A DNA stretch of 64,000 bases. It comes from Ruminococcus sp. GTDB lineage: Bacteria > Bacillota > Clostridia > Oscillospirales > Ruminococcaceae. The notes beneath the pieces were generated by a model. It was not told the origin of the DNA. It ran no database searches and saw only the letters and a list, made by a program, of their open reading frames with translations. The stretch covers positions 34,551 through 98,550 of the forward strand of contig JAFXNC010000029.1 in NCBI GenBank assembly GCA_017529875.1. The letters are read 5' to 3'. Shown one piece after another: positions 40,825 through 49,039 of this stretch. A program made the position numbers and the translations under genes. Positions within the stretch are counted from its first letter, which is position 1; every line of letters begins with the position of its first letter.

Positions 40825-41097
40825 TCACTTGACCAGCTTTCCCAGCAGGGAGAGCTTCTTTTTCCTGTCCTTTTCGCCGTAGATGAGGGCGGTGATGTCC
40901 CCCTCCACCGAGAGCTTGCCGCTGCCCACGCTCATCTCGTTGATGTGCAGCCCCTTGCCCCGGATGGTCAGCTCCCCCAGCTGGGTAAAAAGCGCTATCT
41001 CCTGTTCGTCGAACCGGTCAACGTCGGTGATGCCGGTAAGCTCCAGCCTGGAGCGGTTTTCAAGAATAAGATCATGTCGTCCGCTGATGTCAGTCAT
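40825..41097 (-). CDS. yabP: Sporulation protein YabP
   Basis: 90 aa. The pattern HDLILENRSRLELTGITDV followed by FDEQEIALFTQLGELTIRG and an EGDITALIYGE end is typical of YabP/YqfC. It is the first gene of the block. Only a poor SD (GGGGG) is present, and the sequence directly upstream is a 105-bp tandem repeat, so the usual upstream gene (rqcP/yabO) and native promoter are not here. Confidence 0.82.
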   Translation of the reverse strand: MTDISGRHDLILENRSRLELTGITDVDRFDEQEIALFTQLGELTIRGKGLHINEMSVGSGKLSVEGDITALIYGEKDRKKKLSLLGKLVK

Positions 41098-41112
41098 ATA
41101 GTTTTTGCCCCC

Positions 41113-41400
41113 TATCTAAATGGGGGCTGCCGCCCCCGGTTTCTTGCGAGCGAAGACGAGCAAGAAACTTCCCCCGCTCGCCTCGGGCGCCGATTTTGGC
41201 GCTGCGTTCACTCCGATTATCTAAATGGGGGCTGCCGCCCCCGGTTTCTTGCGAGCGAAGACGAGCAAGAAACTTCCCCCGCTCGCCTCGGGCACCGATT
41301 TTGGCGCTGCGTTCACTCCGATTATCTAAATGGGGGCTGCCGCCCCCATACCCCCGGCTTCGTCGGGGCCTTGGGTTTGGCGCTGCGTTCACTCCGCTCG
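41113..41400. repeat. 105-bp tandem repeat array
   Basis: Two full copies (41113-41217, 41218-41322), differing at one base, and a partial third copy from 41323. Each unit begins TATCTAAATGGGGGCTGCCG and ends GCTGCGTTCACTCCGAT. The unit length is a multiple of three, so artificial open frames run through it. The rest of the gap to 41615 has no gene that I can support; it contains two direct copies of AAGGCGGAACT (41579-41608). Confidence 0.85.
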
Positions 41401-41615
41401 TTCCTCGCTTCGTTCACTCCTCGCCAAAGGCCCCTCCTCGCCTGCGTTTCCCTAAACGTGAAATGAACCACTCATTTGTGCAAGACCGCGATCCCCTATA
41501 ACCAGTTGCCCCCCGGAGCTTACCGTAAAACCCTGCCCGCCGTCGATCCAAGTGAGAAGACCCGCACAATTGAGACAAAAGGCGGAACTTAAAAAAAAGG
41601 CGGAACTAAAAGACC

Positions 41616-41645
41616 TTGACTCTGCACCCTGTTTTGTGGTATAAT
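41616..41645 (+). promoter_or_regulatory. Sigma-A promoter of the LUD gene
   Basis: TTGACT (41616-41621), 18 nt, TATAAT (41640-41645). Confidence 0.68.
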
Positions 41646-41705
41646 TGTTCTGGTGTAATACAGTTTATGCGCACCTATCCCGAGTTATGAACAGGAGTGG
41701 TAAAA

Positions 41706-42374
41706 ATGAACGAGATCATGGAAAGGACCGTAACGAGAAAGCTGGCGAGGACTGCCGAGAACCTCAGAAAGAACAACATCGAGGCCTACATCGCCGAGGA
41801 CTGCGCCGATGCCGTGGCTGTGGTGGAGAGCCTCATGAAGGAAGGCGACACCATTTCCTGCGGAGGGTCGGTATCCCTGGCGGAAAGCGGTGTGCTGGAC
41901 CTGATGAAGAGCGGCAAATACAACTTCCTTGACCGCTCCGCCGCTCCCGACCGGGACGCTGTGGAGGCCATCTACCGGGCGGCGTTCTCCGCGGACGTGT
42001 TCCTCACCTCCGCCAATGCCGTCACCGAAAACGGCGAGATCTACAACGTGGACGGCAACTCAAACCGCGTCGCCGCCATATGCTACGGCCCCAAGTCGGT
42101 GATCTTCGTGGTGGGCTGCAACAAGATAGTCCGCAATATCGACGAGGCCATTCAGCGGGTGAAGTGCTACGCCGCGCCCCCCAACGCCGACAGGCTGGGC
42201 TGCGACACCCCCTGCGCCAAGACCGGCGAGTGCGTATCGGTGAGGGTCAAGGGCGATATGCCCTCGGGCTGCTACAACGAGGGGCGCATCTGCTGCAATT
42301 ATGTGGTCTCCGCCTGGCAGAGAAAGAAAGGCCGCATGAAGGTCGTGCTGGTGAAAGAAGAACTGGGCTTCTGA
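41706..42374 (+). CDS. LUD-domain protein (lactate utilization type)
   Basis: 222 aa from the ATG at 41706 (AGGAG 8 nt upstream). The whole length matches the LUD domain (former DUF162): KNNIEAYIAEDCADA, TISCGGSVSLAESG, FLTSANAVTENGEIYNVDGNSNRV and VGCNKIVRN. LutB and LutC carry this domain in lactate oxidation; stand-alone short members in Clostridia have no proven activity. Four Cys near the end (GCDTPCAKTGEC, ICC) could hold a metal. The gene stands alone between its promoter and terminator. Confidence 0.82.
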   Translation: MNEIMERTVTRKLARTAENLRKNNIEAYIAEDCADAVAVVESLMKEGDTISCGGSVSLAESGVLDLMKSGKYNFLDRSAAPDRDAVEAIYRAAFSADVFLTSANAVTENGEIYNVDGNSNRVAAICYGPKSVIFVVGCNKIVRNIDEAIQRVKCYAAPPNADRLGCDTPCAKTGECVSVRVKGDMPSGCYNEGRICCNYVVSAWQRKKGRMKVVLVKEELGF

Positions 42375-42395
42375 GCTATTGTCAAAAATAACAGA

Positions 42396-42424
42396 AAATC
42401 CGCTCCCCGGGGGCGGATTTTTCT
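42396..42424 (+). terminator. Terminator of the LUD gene
   Basis: Stem AAAATCCGC/GCGGATTTTT closing on CCCCGGG. Confidence 0.82.
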
Positions 42425-42457
42425 TGACCTTTCCATGTCAAAAATTGTAAATAATTG

Positions 42458-42486
42458 TTGACATAAAGTCAGTTATGATATATAAT
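42458..42486 (+). promoter_or_regulatory. Sigma-A promoter of the sugar dehydratase gene
   Basis: Perfect TTGACA (42458-42463), 17 nt, perfect TATAAT (42481-42486). It rules out the ATG at 42485 as a start codon. Confidence 0.8.
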
Positions 42487-42547
42487 GGTATATGCGGCAG
42501 TCTGTTTCTGGGCAGCCGACCACATAATAGTTAGGAGAAGGCTTTCT

Positions 42548-44491
42548 TTGAAAAAGTTTTCAAGTTATTTCCAGAATTTCAACAAGCGCAAGCTGCTGCT
42601 TGCTTTCGCCGACGTCTTTATGATAGTCGTTTCGGCGCTTATAGCGAACTTCGTCCTCTCGGCGTTCAGCGATCCGGTGGGCGGACGTGCCGTACTGGTG
42701 GGCATGGTGATGTGCGGGTTCTTCTGCGCCGCATCCATGACCTTCTGCGGCCTTTACAGCAAGATGTGGAGATACTTCAACATCCGGGATTACATCTTCT
42801 GCACCATAGGAGCGCTGGCGGGTTTCATCATCGCCTATTCGGTGCTCTACCTTATCACAGGCAATTACTACATGACGTTCTCGCTGCTGCACTGTGCATT
42901 CTCGGTGCTGGCTATAAACCTGTTCCGGCTGCTGTTCAAGAGCACCTTCATCACCATGACCAACAACAGCACCGCCGCCAAGTCCGCCGGCAAGGGCAAG
43001 CGCACCATGATCGTGGGCGCCGGCACTACCTGCGAGCTGCTGCTCACCGAGATCAAACGCGCCAAGCTGCTGCGTGAGAACAACCCCTCCTCCCGGTATC
43101 TGCCTGTCTGCGTGGTGGACGACGACCCCAACAAGATCGGCAAGCAGTTCGAGGACGGCGTCACCGTTGTGGGCAATACCGATGACATCGGGCGCTTTGC
43201 AAAGGAGTTTGCGGTGGAGCAGATAATCTTCGCCATACCCTCCTGCTCCGAGGACAAGAAACGCAAGATACTGGACGCCTGCCAGAACACCGGCGTCAAC
43301 GTCAAGATAATCCCCTTCATCGGCGACCTGATATTCAGCGAGAGCAAGCCTATCATGGGACAGCTCCGTGATATCCGCATCGAGGACCTGCTGGGGCGCG
43401 ACCCCATAACCTTCGACAACAAGGACATCAAGGCCTTTATCGCCGGCAAGGTCTGCATGGTAACGGGCGGCGGCGGCTCTATCGGCTCCGAGCTGGTAAG
43501 GCAGATCGTGAAGTTCGACCCCAGTCAGATCATCATTGTGGACATCTATGAAAACAGCGCCTACGAGATACAGCAGGAGCTGAGAATGGAGTACGGCGAC
43601 AGGCTCAATCTGGTGACCCTCATCGCCTCGGTGCGCGACTACCACAGAATGAACCAGATCTACTTGAAATACAAGCCTCAGATAGTCTTCCACGCGGCAG
43701 CCCACAAGCACGTCCCCCTCATGGAGGTCAGCCCCATGGAGGCTATCAAGAACAACGTCATCGGCACCTTCAACGTGGCTACCCTGGCGGACTATCACGG
43801 CGTTGAGAAGTTCGTCATGATCTCCACCGACAAGGCCGTAAACCCCACCAACGTCATGGGCGCCTCCAAGCGGTGCTGCGAAATGGTCATCCAGTACCTC
43901 TCACAGCAGCCCAACACCCATACTGAGTTCGTGACCACCCGATTCGGCAACGTCCTGGGCTCCAACGGTTCGGTGATACCGCTGTTCAAGAAACAGATCG
44001 AGCGCGGCGGCCCCGTTACCGTAACTCACCCCGACATCATCCGCTACTTCATGACCATCCCCGAGGCGGTGAGCCTTGTTATGGAGGCAGCGGCCATCGC
44101 CCACGGCGGCGAGATCTTCGTGCTTGACATGGGTCAGCCGGTGAAGATCGTCACCCTGGCGGAGAACCTTATCAAGATGTACGGCAAGGTACCCGGCGAG
44201 GATATCGAGATCAAGTTCACAGGTCTGCGCCCCGGCGAGAAGATACGCGAGGAGCTGCTGATGATGGAGGAGGGCTTGCAGAGCACTCAGAACAAGCTCA
44301 TCTTCATCGGCAAGCAGATCGAGATAGACGCGGATGCCTTTGTAAACGACCTGGAAATGCTCAAGGAGGCCGCCAAGCAGGATGACGAAGCGGCAGCAGT
44401 TGCCGCCCTGCACAGCATAGTGCCCACCTTCACCACCCCGGAGGAATTCAACCGGAAGAACATGAATACTGCGCAGGAAGCGCGGGCATAA
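42548..44491 (+). CDS. Nucleoside-diphosphate-sugar 4,6-dehydratase/epimerase (CapD/WbpM type)
   Basis: 647 aa from a TTG at 42548, chosen because AGGAGAAGG ends 6-7 nt before it and any earlier start would overlap the promoter. Residues about 12-125 form four membrane helices, followed by a first Rossmann-like domain (TMIVGAGTTCELLL) and then the catalytic SDR domain with MVTGGGGSIGSEL, STDKAVNPTNVMGASKR and RFGNVLGSNGSVIPLF. Relatives convert UDP-GlcNAc to 4-keto-6-deoxy sugars for surface polysaccharide. No glycan cluster surrounds it, so it is an isolated member. Confidence 0.88.
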   Translation: MKKFSSYFQNFNKRKLLLAFADVFMIVVSALIANFVLSAFSDPVGGRAVLVGMVMCGFFCAASMTFCGLYSKMWRYFNIRDYIFCTIGALAGFIIAYSVLYLITGNYYMTFSLLHCAFSVLAINLFRLLFKSTFITMTNNSTAAKSAGKGKRTMIVGAGTTCELLLTEIKRAKLLRENNPSSRYLPVCVVDDDPNKIGKQFEDGVTVVGNTDDIGRFAKEFAVEQIIFAIPSCSEDKKRKILDACQNTGVNVKIIPFIGDLIFSESKPIMGQLRDIRIEDLLGRDPITFDNKDIKAFIAGKVCMVTGGGGSIGSELVRQIVKFDPSQIIIVDIYENSAYEIQQELRMEYGDRLNLVTLIASVRDYHRMNQIYLKYKPQIVFHAAAHKHVPLMEVSPMEAIKNNVIGTFNVATLADYHGVEKFVMISTDKAVNPTNVMGASKRCCEMVIQYLSQQPNTHTEFVTTRFGNVLGSNGSVIPLFKKQIERGGPVTVTHPDIIRYFMTIPEAVSLVMEAAAIAHGGEIFVLDMGQPVKIVTLAENLIKMYGKVPGEDIEIKFTGLRPGEKIREELLMMEEGLQSTQNKLIFIGKQIEIDADAFVNDLEMLKEAAKQDDEAAAVAALHSIVPTFTTPEEFNRKNMNTAQEARA

Positions 44492-44542
44492 AAGAGCGCG
44501 GGCGCAAAAGAGCGCGGGCGCGGTTAAGATCGTATTGTTACC

Positions 44543-44583
44543 GGCACTTCTGTCATGGCATTGACAGGAGTGCCTTTACTTTA
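44543..44583 (+). terminator. Terminator of the dehydratase gene
   Basis: Stem GGCACTTCTGTCA/TGACAGGAGTGCC around TGGCAT, then TTTACTTT. Just upstream (44490-44521) a 16-nt AAAAGAGCGCGGGCGC unit is repeated twice. Confidence 0.85.
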
Positions 44584-44600
44584 CCGTGCGCTGCGCCCGC

Positions 44601-44748
44601 TAAAATAATAAAGAATGAAGAATAAAGAATAAAGAATAACAGAGAGCTGAAGCTCTCCGGTATCGCCTTCGGCGATGATTTAAAAATCGTCCGCAAAGCG
44701 GACACCTTAGTTATTCTTTATTCTTTCTTTTTATTCTTTATTCTTTTA
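44601..44748 (-). repeat. MITE-like palindromic repeat, copy 2
   Basis: Inverted copy of the element at 20007-20155. The core (44641-44707) carries the same three palindromes in reverse order, and GAATAAAGAATAAA-type runs flank both ends. Next to it is again a GC-rich palindrome (GCCGCGGCGC, 44749-44801). Confidence 0.82.
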
Positions 44749-44803
44749 GCCGCGGCGCACACAAAGCTTGAAACACAACTCCCTCTCCGCCGCCGCGGCG
44801 CAC

Positions 44804-44837
44804 AAAAACCCCGCCGGAGAACAGCTCTCCGGCGGGG
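44804..44837 (-). terminator. Terminator of the solute-binding protein gene
   Basis: On the minus strand a 12-bp stem CCCCGCCGGAGA/TTCTCCGGCGGGG is followed by TTTTTGTG. Confidence 0.88.
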
Positions 44838-44861
44838 TCGTTATCTGTTATAGGGGCTTGC

Positions 44862-46331
44862 TTACTTGGTGGGCTCTGTGGCGATGTTGTTGTTGGCCTG
44901 GTCAAGCAGCCACTGTACCTTCTTCTCGTAGGTGCCTACGCACTCGGTCCAGGTGGTGGTGCCGCCGCCGGTGATCATTGTCGCCTGCGATACGTCCATC
45001 ATGGTGGTGTCGAGGTCGTCGGAAACGCCGTTCTGGAGGTCGAATACAGGATGCTCCTTGCAGAGCTCGTAGCACTTGTTCCTCATCTCGATCATCTGAT
45101 CGTTCCACTTGTAGTCCTCGCGGAGAACTTCCTCACCGATGTTGGAGGCCTCCTGATATGCTACCTGGCAGCAGTCGAGGTAAGCCGCAACGCCCTCGGG
45201 GTTGGGAGCGCCGGAGCAGATGTTGTAGCCGTGTACGCGGGAGCCGATGTAGTAGGTGCCGTCGCCGGAAGGATTCCTGGGCATCGGAACGAACATGATC
45301 TCGCCGGCCTCAACGTCGCCTATGAGCTTAACTTTCTCGGGAGTGTTCTGGATAGCCCACAGACCGGTGGGGATGAACAGCGTCAGGTAGGAGCCCAGAC
45401 CGTCACCGGTCTCACCCTTGCCTCTGGTGCTCCAGTTGTTGGAGGAGCGGTCGAAGCATACGTTGTCCTTCTGCAGGTTGTACATGAATTCCTGAGCCTT
45501 GGCTACCTCGGGATCATTAAGGTAATGAACGAGCTTGCCGTCCTCCATACCGATCAGAGGCTTGCCGGAGGTCTGGGAGATAGCGTTTGCATACCAGTAA
45601 CCGTCAAGGCCGTACTTTTCTTCCTCGGCGTTGGTGAACTCCTTGCACATCTCCTGGAACTTGTCCCAGGTCCACTCGTCGTTCTGGAACAGCTCTGCGG
45701 GATCGTCGAAGGAGTTGTCCTCAATGGTCTTGGTGTTGTAGATACATACAAGGTTGGGCTCGGGGTAGATAACTGCGATGTAGTGCTTGCCGTTGAACAG
45801 GAACTGATCGCAGTAGTTCTTGGATTCCTTCCAAAGCTCGGAATCAAGGTCAACATAGTCGTCGATGGGCTGGAACATGGCCTTGATAGCGCCCTTGGGG
45901 AAGGTGTCCATATCGTCGGCAGGGAAGAAGTCGGGCGACTCGTGGGAAAGAACCAGAGAAGCCAGCTTGGTGTAACGGCTGTCCCAGTCAGCAACTACCC
46001 ACTCTACCTTGCCCTCGAACTTCTGCTCGAACAGCTCGAGCTCGGTGCCCTTGGTAGCGCCGGCAGAGGGGTTGATGTCGTAGTGAGCGAGCCACTTGAT
46101 GGTCTTGTTGGACAGCTCCTTGTCCAGTGCGGAGTTGTCAGTCAGGCTGGCGATCTGCTCCTTCTGACTGTCGTTGAGCTCCTTGCCGGGCTCGGTGGTG
46201 ACGAGAGCTTCACTCTCGGTGCTGGTGCTGCCGGTTGCGTCGCCGCTGCTGCCGCTGTCTCCGCAGGCCGAAACAGATGCAGCCATAAGTACTGCAAGTG
46301 CGGCAGCGGAAAGTCTCTTTGCCAGTTTCAT
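44862..46331 (-). CDS. ABC-type sugar-binding lipoprotein (family 1 solute-binding protein)
   Basis: 489 aa from the ATG at 46331, which has a perfect AAGGAGG 8 nt upstream. The lipoprotein signal ends in SVSAC. The following 50 residues are Ser/Thr/Glu-rich, a spacer that lifts the domain off the membrane. The mature part matches bacterial extracellular solute-binding family 1: FEQKFEGKVEWVVADWDSRYTKLASLV, DFFPADDMDTFPKGAIKAM and NDEWTWDKFQEMCKEF. It binds a sugar or oligosaccharide for an ABC importer. No permease or ATPase gene adjoins it, so it is an orphan relying on distant partners. Confidence 0.88.
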   Translation of the reverse strand: MKLAKRLSAAALAVLMAASVSACGDSGSSGDATGSTSTESEALVTTEPGKELNDSQKEQIASLTDNSALDKELSNKTIKWLAHYDINPSAGATKGTELELFEQKFEGKVEWVVADWDSRYTKLASLVLSHESPDFFPADDMDTFPKGAIKAMFQPIDDYVDLDSELWKESKNYCDQFLFNGKHYIAVIYPEPNLVCIYNTKTIEDNSFDDPAELFQNDEWTWDKFQEMCKEFTNAEEEKYGLDGYWYANAISQTSGKPLIGMEDGKLVHYLNDPEVAKAQEFMYNLQKDNVCFDRSSNNWSTRGKGETGDGLGSYLTLFIPTGLWAIQNTPEKVKLIGDVEAGEIMFVPMPRNPSGDGTYYIGSRVHGYNICSGAPNPEGVAAYLDCCQVAYQEASNIGEEVLREDYKWNDQMIEMRNKCYELCKEHPVFDLQNGVSDDLDTTMMDVSQATMITGGGTTTWTECVGTYEKKVQWLLDQANNNIATEPTK

Positions 46332-46376
46332 AAAAAATACCTCCTTAAATCGTGGGCTTTGCAAGCCCCATACGCA

Positions 46377-46390
46377 TTAAAGCGCTTCGA
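46377..46390. promoter_or_regulatory. Possible LacI/CcpA-type operator
   Basis: TTAAAGCGCTTCGA is a near-palindrome centred on CG that matches most positions of LacI-family and catabolite-responsive sites. It lies between the promoter and start codon of the sugar-binding protein gene, a place where binding would block transcription. Confidence 0.35.
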
Positions 46391-46414
46391 GATCAACCTT
46401 CATCTCTATCCTTT

Positions 46415-46443
46415 ATCATAGCAAATTGAAAAATATTAATCAA
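46415..46443 (-). promoter_or_regulatory. Sigma-A promoter of the solute-binding protein gene
   Basis: Minus strand TTGATT (46438-46443), 17 nt, TATGAT (46415-46420). Confidence 0.6.
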
Positions 46444-46574
46444 TCGGCATTTTGCAATATAAATTATATCGGCTTTTGGTGATTATGTATACAAGCATAT
46501 GAAATGGGGATTGTTTTCGATTACAGAAAACGATTTCGCTTAATTTTTCTAACTTATTTACAAAAAAGTTACTA

Positions 46575-46735
46575 TGCAGAGCCCCTTCCGGGAGGCCTCA
46601 CGGGGCAGTCCCCGGGGGAGGATGACCTTCGGCACAGTCTCCGCTGCCGGGCGGCATACCGGAATCCCAGTCGGGGCAGGGAAGACAATAAACTTGCCTG
46701 TTCCGCCCTTTGGACACAGTATCATGCAGTTTAAA
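46575..46735. other. GC-rich island in an AT-rich gap, no gene assigned
   Basis: The gap 46444-46796 is AT-rich at both ends but holds a sharply bounded GC-rich block with GGGG-CAGT-CCCC and CCTC/GAGG pairings. Short frames on both strands lack SD sites and resemble no family I know. It may be a remnant repeat or a small RNA. Confidence 0.3.
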
Positions 46736-46796
46736 GCGTGTATCTGCACTATATATTGAGTTGGTGAATTTAATCAAAAATATTCAGAAACTACTA

Positions 46797-46825
46797 TTGT
46801 AATTGTGAAAGGTATATGATATAAT
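46797..46825 (+). promoter_or_regulatory. Sigma-A promoter of the small membrane protein gene
   Basis: TTGTAA (46797-46802), 17 nt, TATAAT (46820-46825). Confidence 0.65.
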
Positions 46826-46856
46826 AGTATAGAGAAATGTCGGGAGGAGGGATCTT

Positions 46857-47429
46857 GTGGACTCGACGAAGTTTTTGCTCTATACCCTGGGACGCATCGC
46901 ACTGATCGTCGCCGTCAGCGCATTCGCTGTGCTGGTGTCCGATATCATATGGCCTGCCCTGGGTACGCTGCTCCCCGAAGGCTCCTTCCGGGACGCCTTC
47001 CTCGGCGAGAACCTGAGATCTGTGGTGGCTTTCGTTGTGATACTCGCCTTCCTTCTCCCTCTCTTTTACGACGACGGCAAAAAGCACGCCGCCTATGAGA
47101 TCTGGAGCAGCGTCAACGTCACGCTGACCCTCATCTTCATGTTCATGGTATGCTTTGTGCCTTCGATCTTCCGCGATTCCTTTGAGCAGAGCGGCGAAGC
47201 CAGCGTGTTTTACAACTTCGCTTACTTCCCATACCTCTGGCTCAGGAACAAAGCCGGCCTCGATTTCATCGTGAGCGTGCTGGTGGGACTGCTGATGATC
47301 CTGGGACTGCTGTTTGGCATTTATGTATTTTCTTTTAAGAGATACGCCAAGCTGCACCCCGTTATCCTCGGCGGACCCAGGCGCGGCGAGATCCAGGCTG
47401 TTAAAGAGGAGGCTGAAAACGAAGCTTAG
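46857..47429 (+). CDS. Four-helix membrane protein of unknown function
   Basis: 190 aa starting with GTG (GGGAGGAGG upstream). Hydrophobic helices at about 8-30, 54-72, 86-105 and 138-162; a charged C-terminus. I do not recognise the family. It has its own promoter, and the pilus operon promoter follows, so it is probably not part of that operon, although its position suggests a possible envelope role. Confidence 0.7.
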   Translation: MDSTKFLLYTLGRIALIVAVSAFAVLVSDIIWPALGTLLPEGSFRDAFLGENLRSVVAFVVILAFLLPLFYDDGKKHAAYEIWSSVNVTLTLIFMFMVCFVPSIFRDSFEQSGEASVFYNFAYFPYLWLRNKAGLDFIVSVLVGLLMILGLLFGIYVFSFKRYAKLHPVILGGPRRGEIQAVKEEAENEA

Positions 47430-47571
47430 AATATGAATTTGTTGGATGACCGAAACGATTTTAACCCGATTTTTCGGCACTTTACAGCTGTTTTTGATAG
47501 TTTTGTGAAAATCCAATAAAAAAATGAGCGATATTTTGGCAGGGTATTATTCAAAAAATTTAATTTTTTCC

Positions 47572-47600
47572 TTGATTATTATAACGAAAAATGTTATAAT
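47572..47600 (+). promoter_or_regulatory. Sigma-A promoter of the pilus operon
   Basis: TTGATT (47572-47577), 17 nt, TATAAT (47595-47600). It leaves a GC-rich leader of about 190 nt before pilC. The leader holds a CCGGT-CGGTT-ACCGG hairpin (47752-47766) and, at 47685-47698, TTGAAACGTTTTCA, close to a LacI/CcpA-type palindrome. No known riboswitch is recognised in it. Confidence 0.65.
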
Positions 47601-47796
47601 TAAAAAAATAGACTTGGTCTGTATGAAACGATACGGCTGCGGATCCGAAACAGGGAAAATGGTTCGGACGTGCTTTTTGTGCGTTTGAAACGTTTTCACG
47701 GCGGAGATGCGGACGGCAGAGCGGAGGACAGCCGGGTCACGATGCGTTCCGGTCGGTTACCGGGGCGTGTTATACAGTGGAGGTGTAACCAGAAAA

Positions 47797-48993
47797 ATGA
47801 AAAAATTTACCTACGTTGCCAAGGACACCAGCGGTAAGTCCATCAAAGGTGTCATGGAAGCGGAAGACGCGCAGGACCTTCTGGGAAAAGTACACGAACA
47901 GGGCTTGTTTATGATCAGCTACACCGAGAACCTCGGCAGCGGCAGACGCAACTCCTACAAGTTCAACACCAAGAAGCTTGCGTTCTCCTGCCGTCAGCTC
48001 GCCGCTATGATGACCTCGGGACTGACGATCGTAAGAGCACTCGACATCCTCTATAAAGAGGAAGAACAGAAGGGCGCAAAACAGGCCTGGCTCGGCGTTT
48101 ACGAGGACGTAAACAAGGGCGCGACCTTTACCGAGGCTCTGAGAACAAGGCTCGGCACATTCCCCGACTTCTTCATCTCGATGGTGGACGCCGGCGAGAC
48201 TTCCGGTACTCTCGACCTGACGATGCAGCGACTCTCGGATTACTACGCGAACTCCAACAAGCTCAACAACAAAGTTAAGAGCGCGAGTATCTACCCCATA
48301 ATCCTCGGAGTTCTGTGTATCGTAATGGTCATCGGTATGTTCACCTTTATCATGCCGCAGTTCGCCGGTATGATCGAGGAAGACAAGATGAACGGCCTCT
48401 CCAAGGCACTGTTCGCTTTCTCGGACTTCTTTAAGTCCAAATGGTATATCCTGCTGATAGCACTTATTGTTATCATCGTCGGCATCATCTACGGCCTGAA
48501 GGTCGAGTCGGTGAGACTGTGGTTCGACAGGGTCAAGATCAAAATGCCTGCGGTAGGCCCTCTGATGGTAAAGATCTATGAGGGCAGATTCGCAAGAACT
48601 CTTTCGTCGCTTTATTCAAGCGGTATCTCAATGGTTGAATGTCTCGAGCGTTCGTCGAAGATCCTGAACAACACTTATGTTGATAAGTGCTTTATCCAGG
48701 TAGTCGATGAAGTTAAGCAGGGCGCTCCGCTCTCGCAGTCGCTCGTTAAAACAGAAATATTCGAGGGTATGTTCTGCTCGATCATCTACGTCGGTGAAGA
48801 GTCGGGCGCTCTCGATGAGATCCTTGAAAAGACAGCCGATTACTACGAGGAAGAAGCCGACGCGGCCGTTGAGAGACTCGTAGGACTCATGGAACCCCTT
48901 ATGATCATCATCATGGGTGTTGCTATCGGTCTCTGCCTCGCAGGTATATTCCCACTGCTCTACGGCAGCTTCGAGGGTATCGAGAACAGTTAA
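47797..48993 (+). CDS. pilC: Type IV pilus inner-membrane platform protein PilC/GspF
   Basis: 398 aa from the ATG at 47797; the longer in-frame reading from 47707 is leader RNA. MKKFTYVAKDTSGKSIKGVMEA is the classic PilC opening. Two GspF domains follow, with membrane helices near 165-190, 215-240 and 370-390, and the conserved YPIILG and GEESGALDEIL segments. PilC anchors the assembly and retraction motors. It is the first gene of the operon. Confidence 0.93.
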   Translation: MKKFTYVAKDTSGKSIKGVMEAEDAQDLLGKVHEQGLFMISYTENLGSGRRNSYKFNTKKLAFSCRQLAAMMTSGLTIVRALDILYKEEEQKGAKQAWLGVYEDVNKGATFTEALRTRLGTFPDFFISMVDAGETSGTLDLTMQRLSDYYANSNKLNNKVKSASIYPIILGVLCIVMVIGMFTFIMPQFAGMIEEDKMNGLSKALFAFSDFFKSKWYILLIALIVIIVGIIYGLKVESVRLWFDRVKIKMPAVGPLMVKIYEGRFARTLSSLYSSGISMVECLERSSKILNNTYVDKCFIQVVDEVKQGAPLSQSLVKTEIFEGMFCSIIYVGEESGALDEILEKTADYYEEEADAAVERLVGLMEPLMIIIMGVAIGLCLAGIFPLLYGSFEGIENS

Positions 48994-49039
48994 GGATACC
49001 GGTTTTGATATTAATAATCTTGAATGGAGTGAAGAATAA

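Noticed and set aside
41090..41392. Open frame through the 105-bp repeats (minus strand) coding a repeated peptide
   Set aside because: The unit length is a multiple of three, which keeps a frame open by chance. There is no SD and the frame overlaps yabP.
41113..41400. CRISPR array
   Set aside because: Repeats are directly adjacent with no unique spacers, and no cas genes are in the window. The same applies to 62341-62512.
42485..42547. Earlier ATG start for the sugar dehydratase
   Set aside because: The ATG overlaps the -10 box of a perfect promoter, so it cannot be on the transcript.
46558..46759. Short frames on both strands in the GC-rich island
   Set aside because: No SD on either strand and no known family.
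47601..47796. Cyclic-di-GMP riboswitch in the pilus leader
   Set aside because: I looked for the conserved GEMM-I and GEMM-II sequences and found none. Only a simple hairpin is present.
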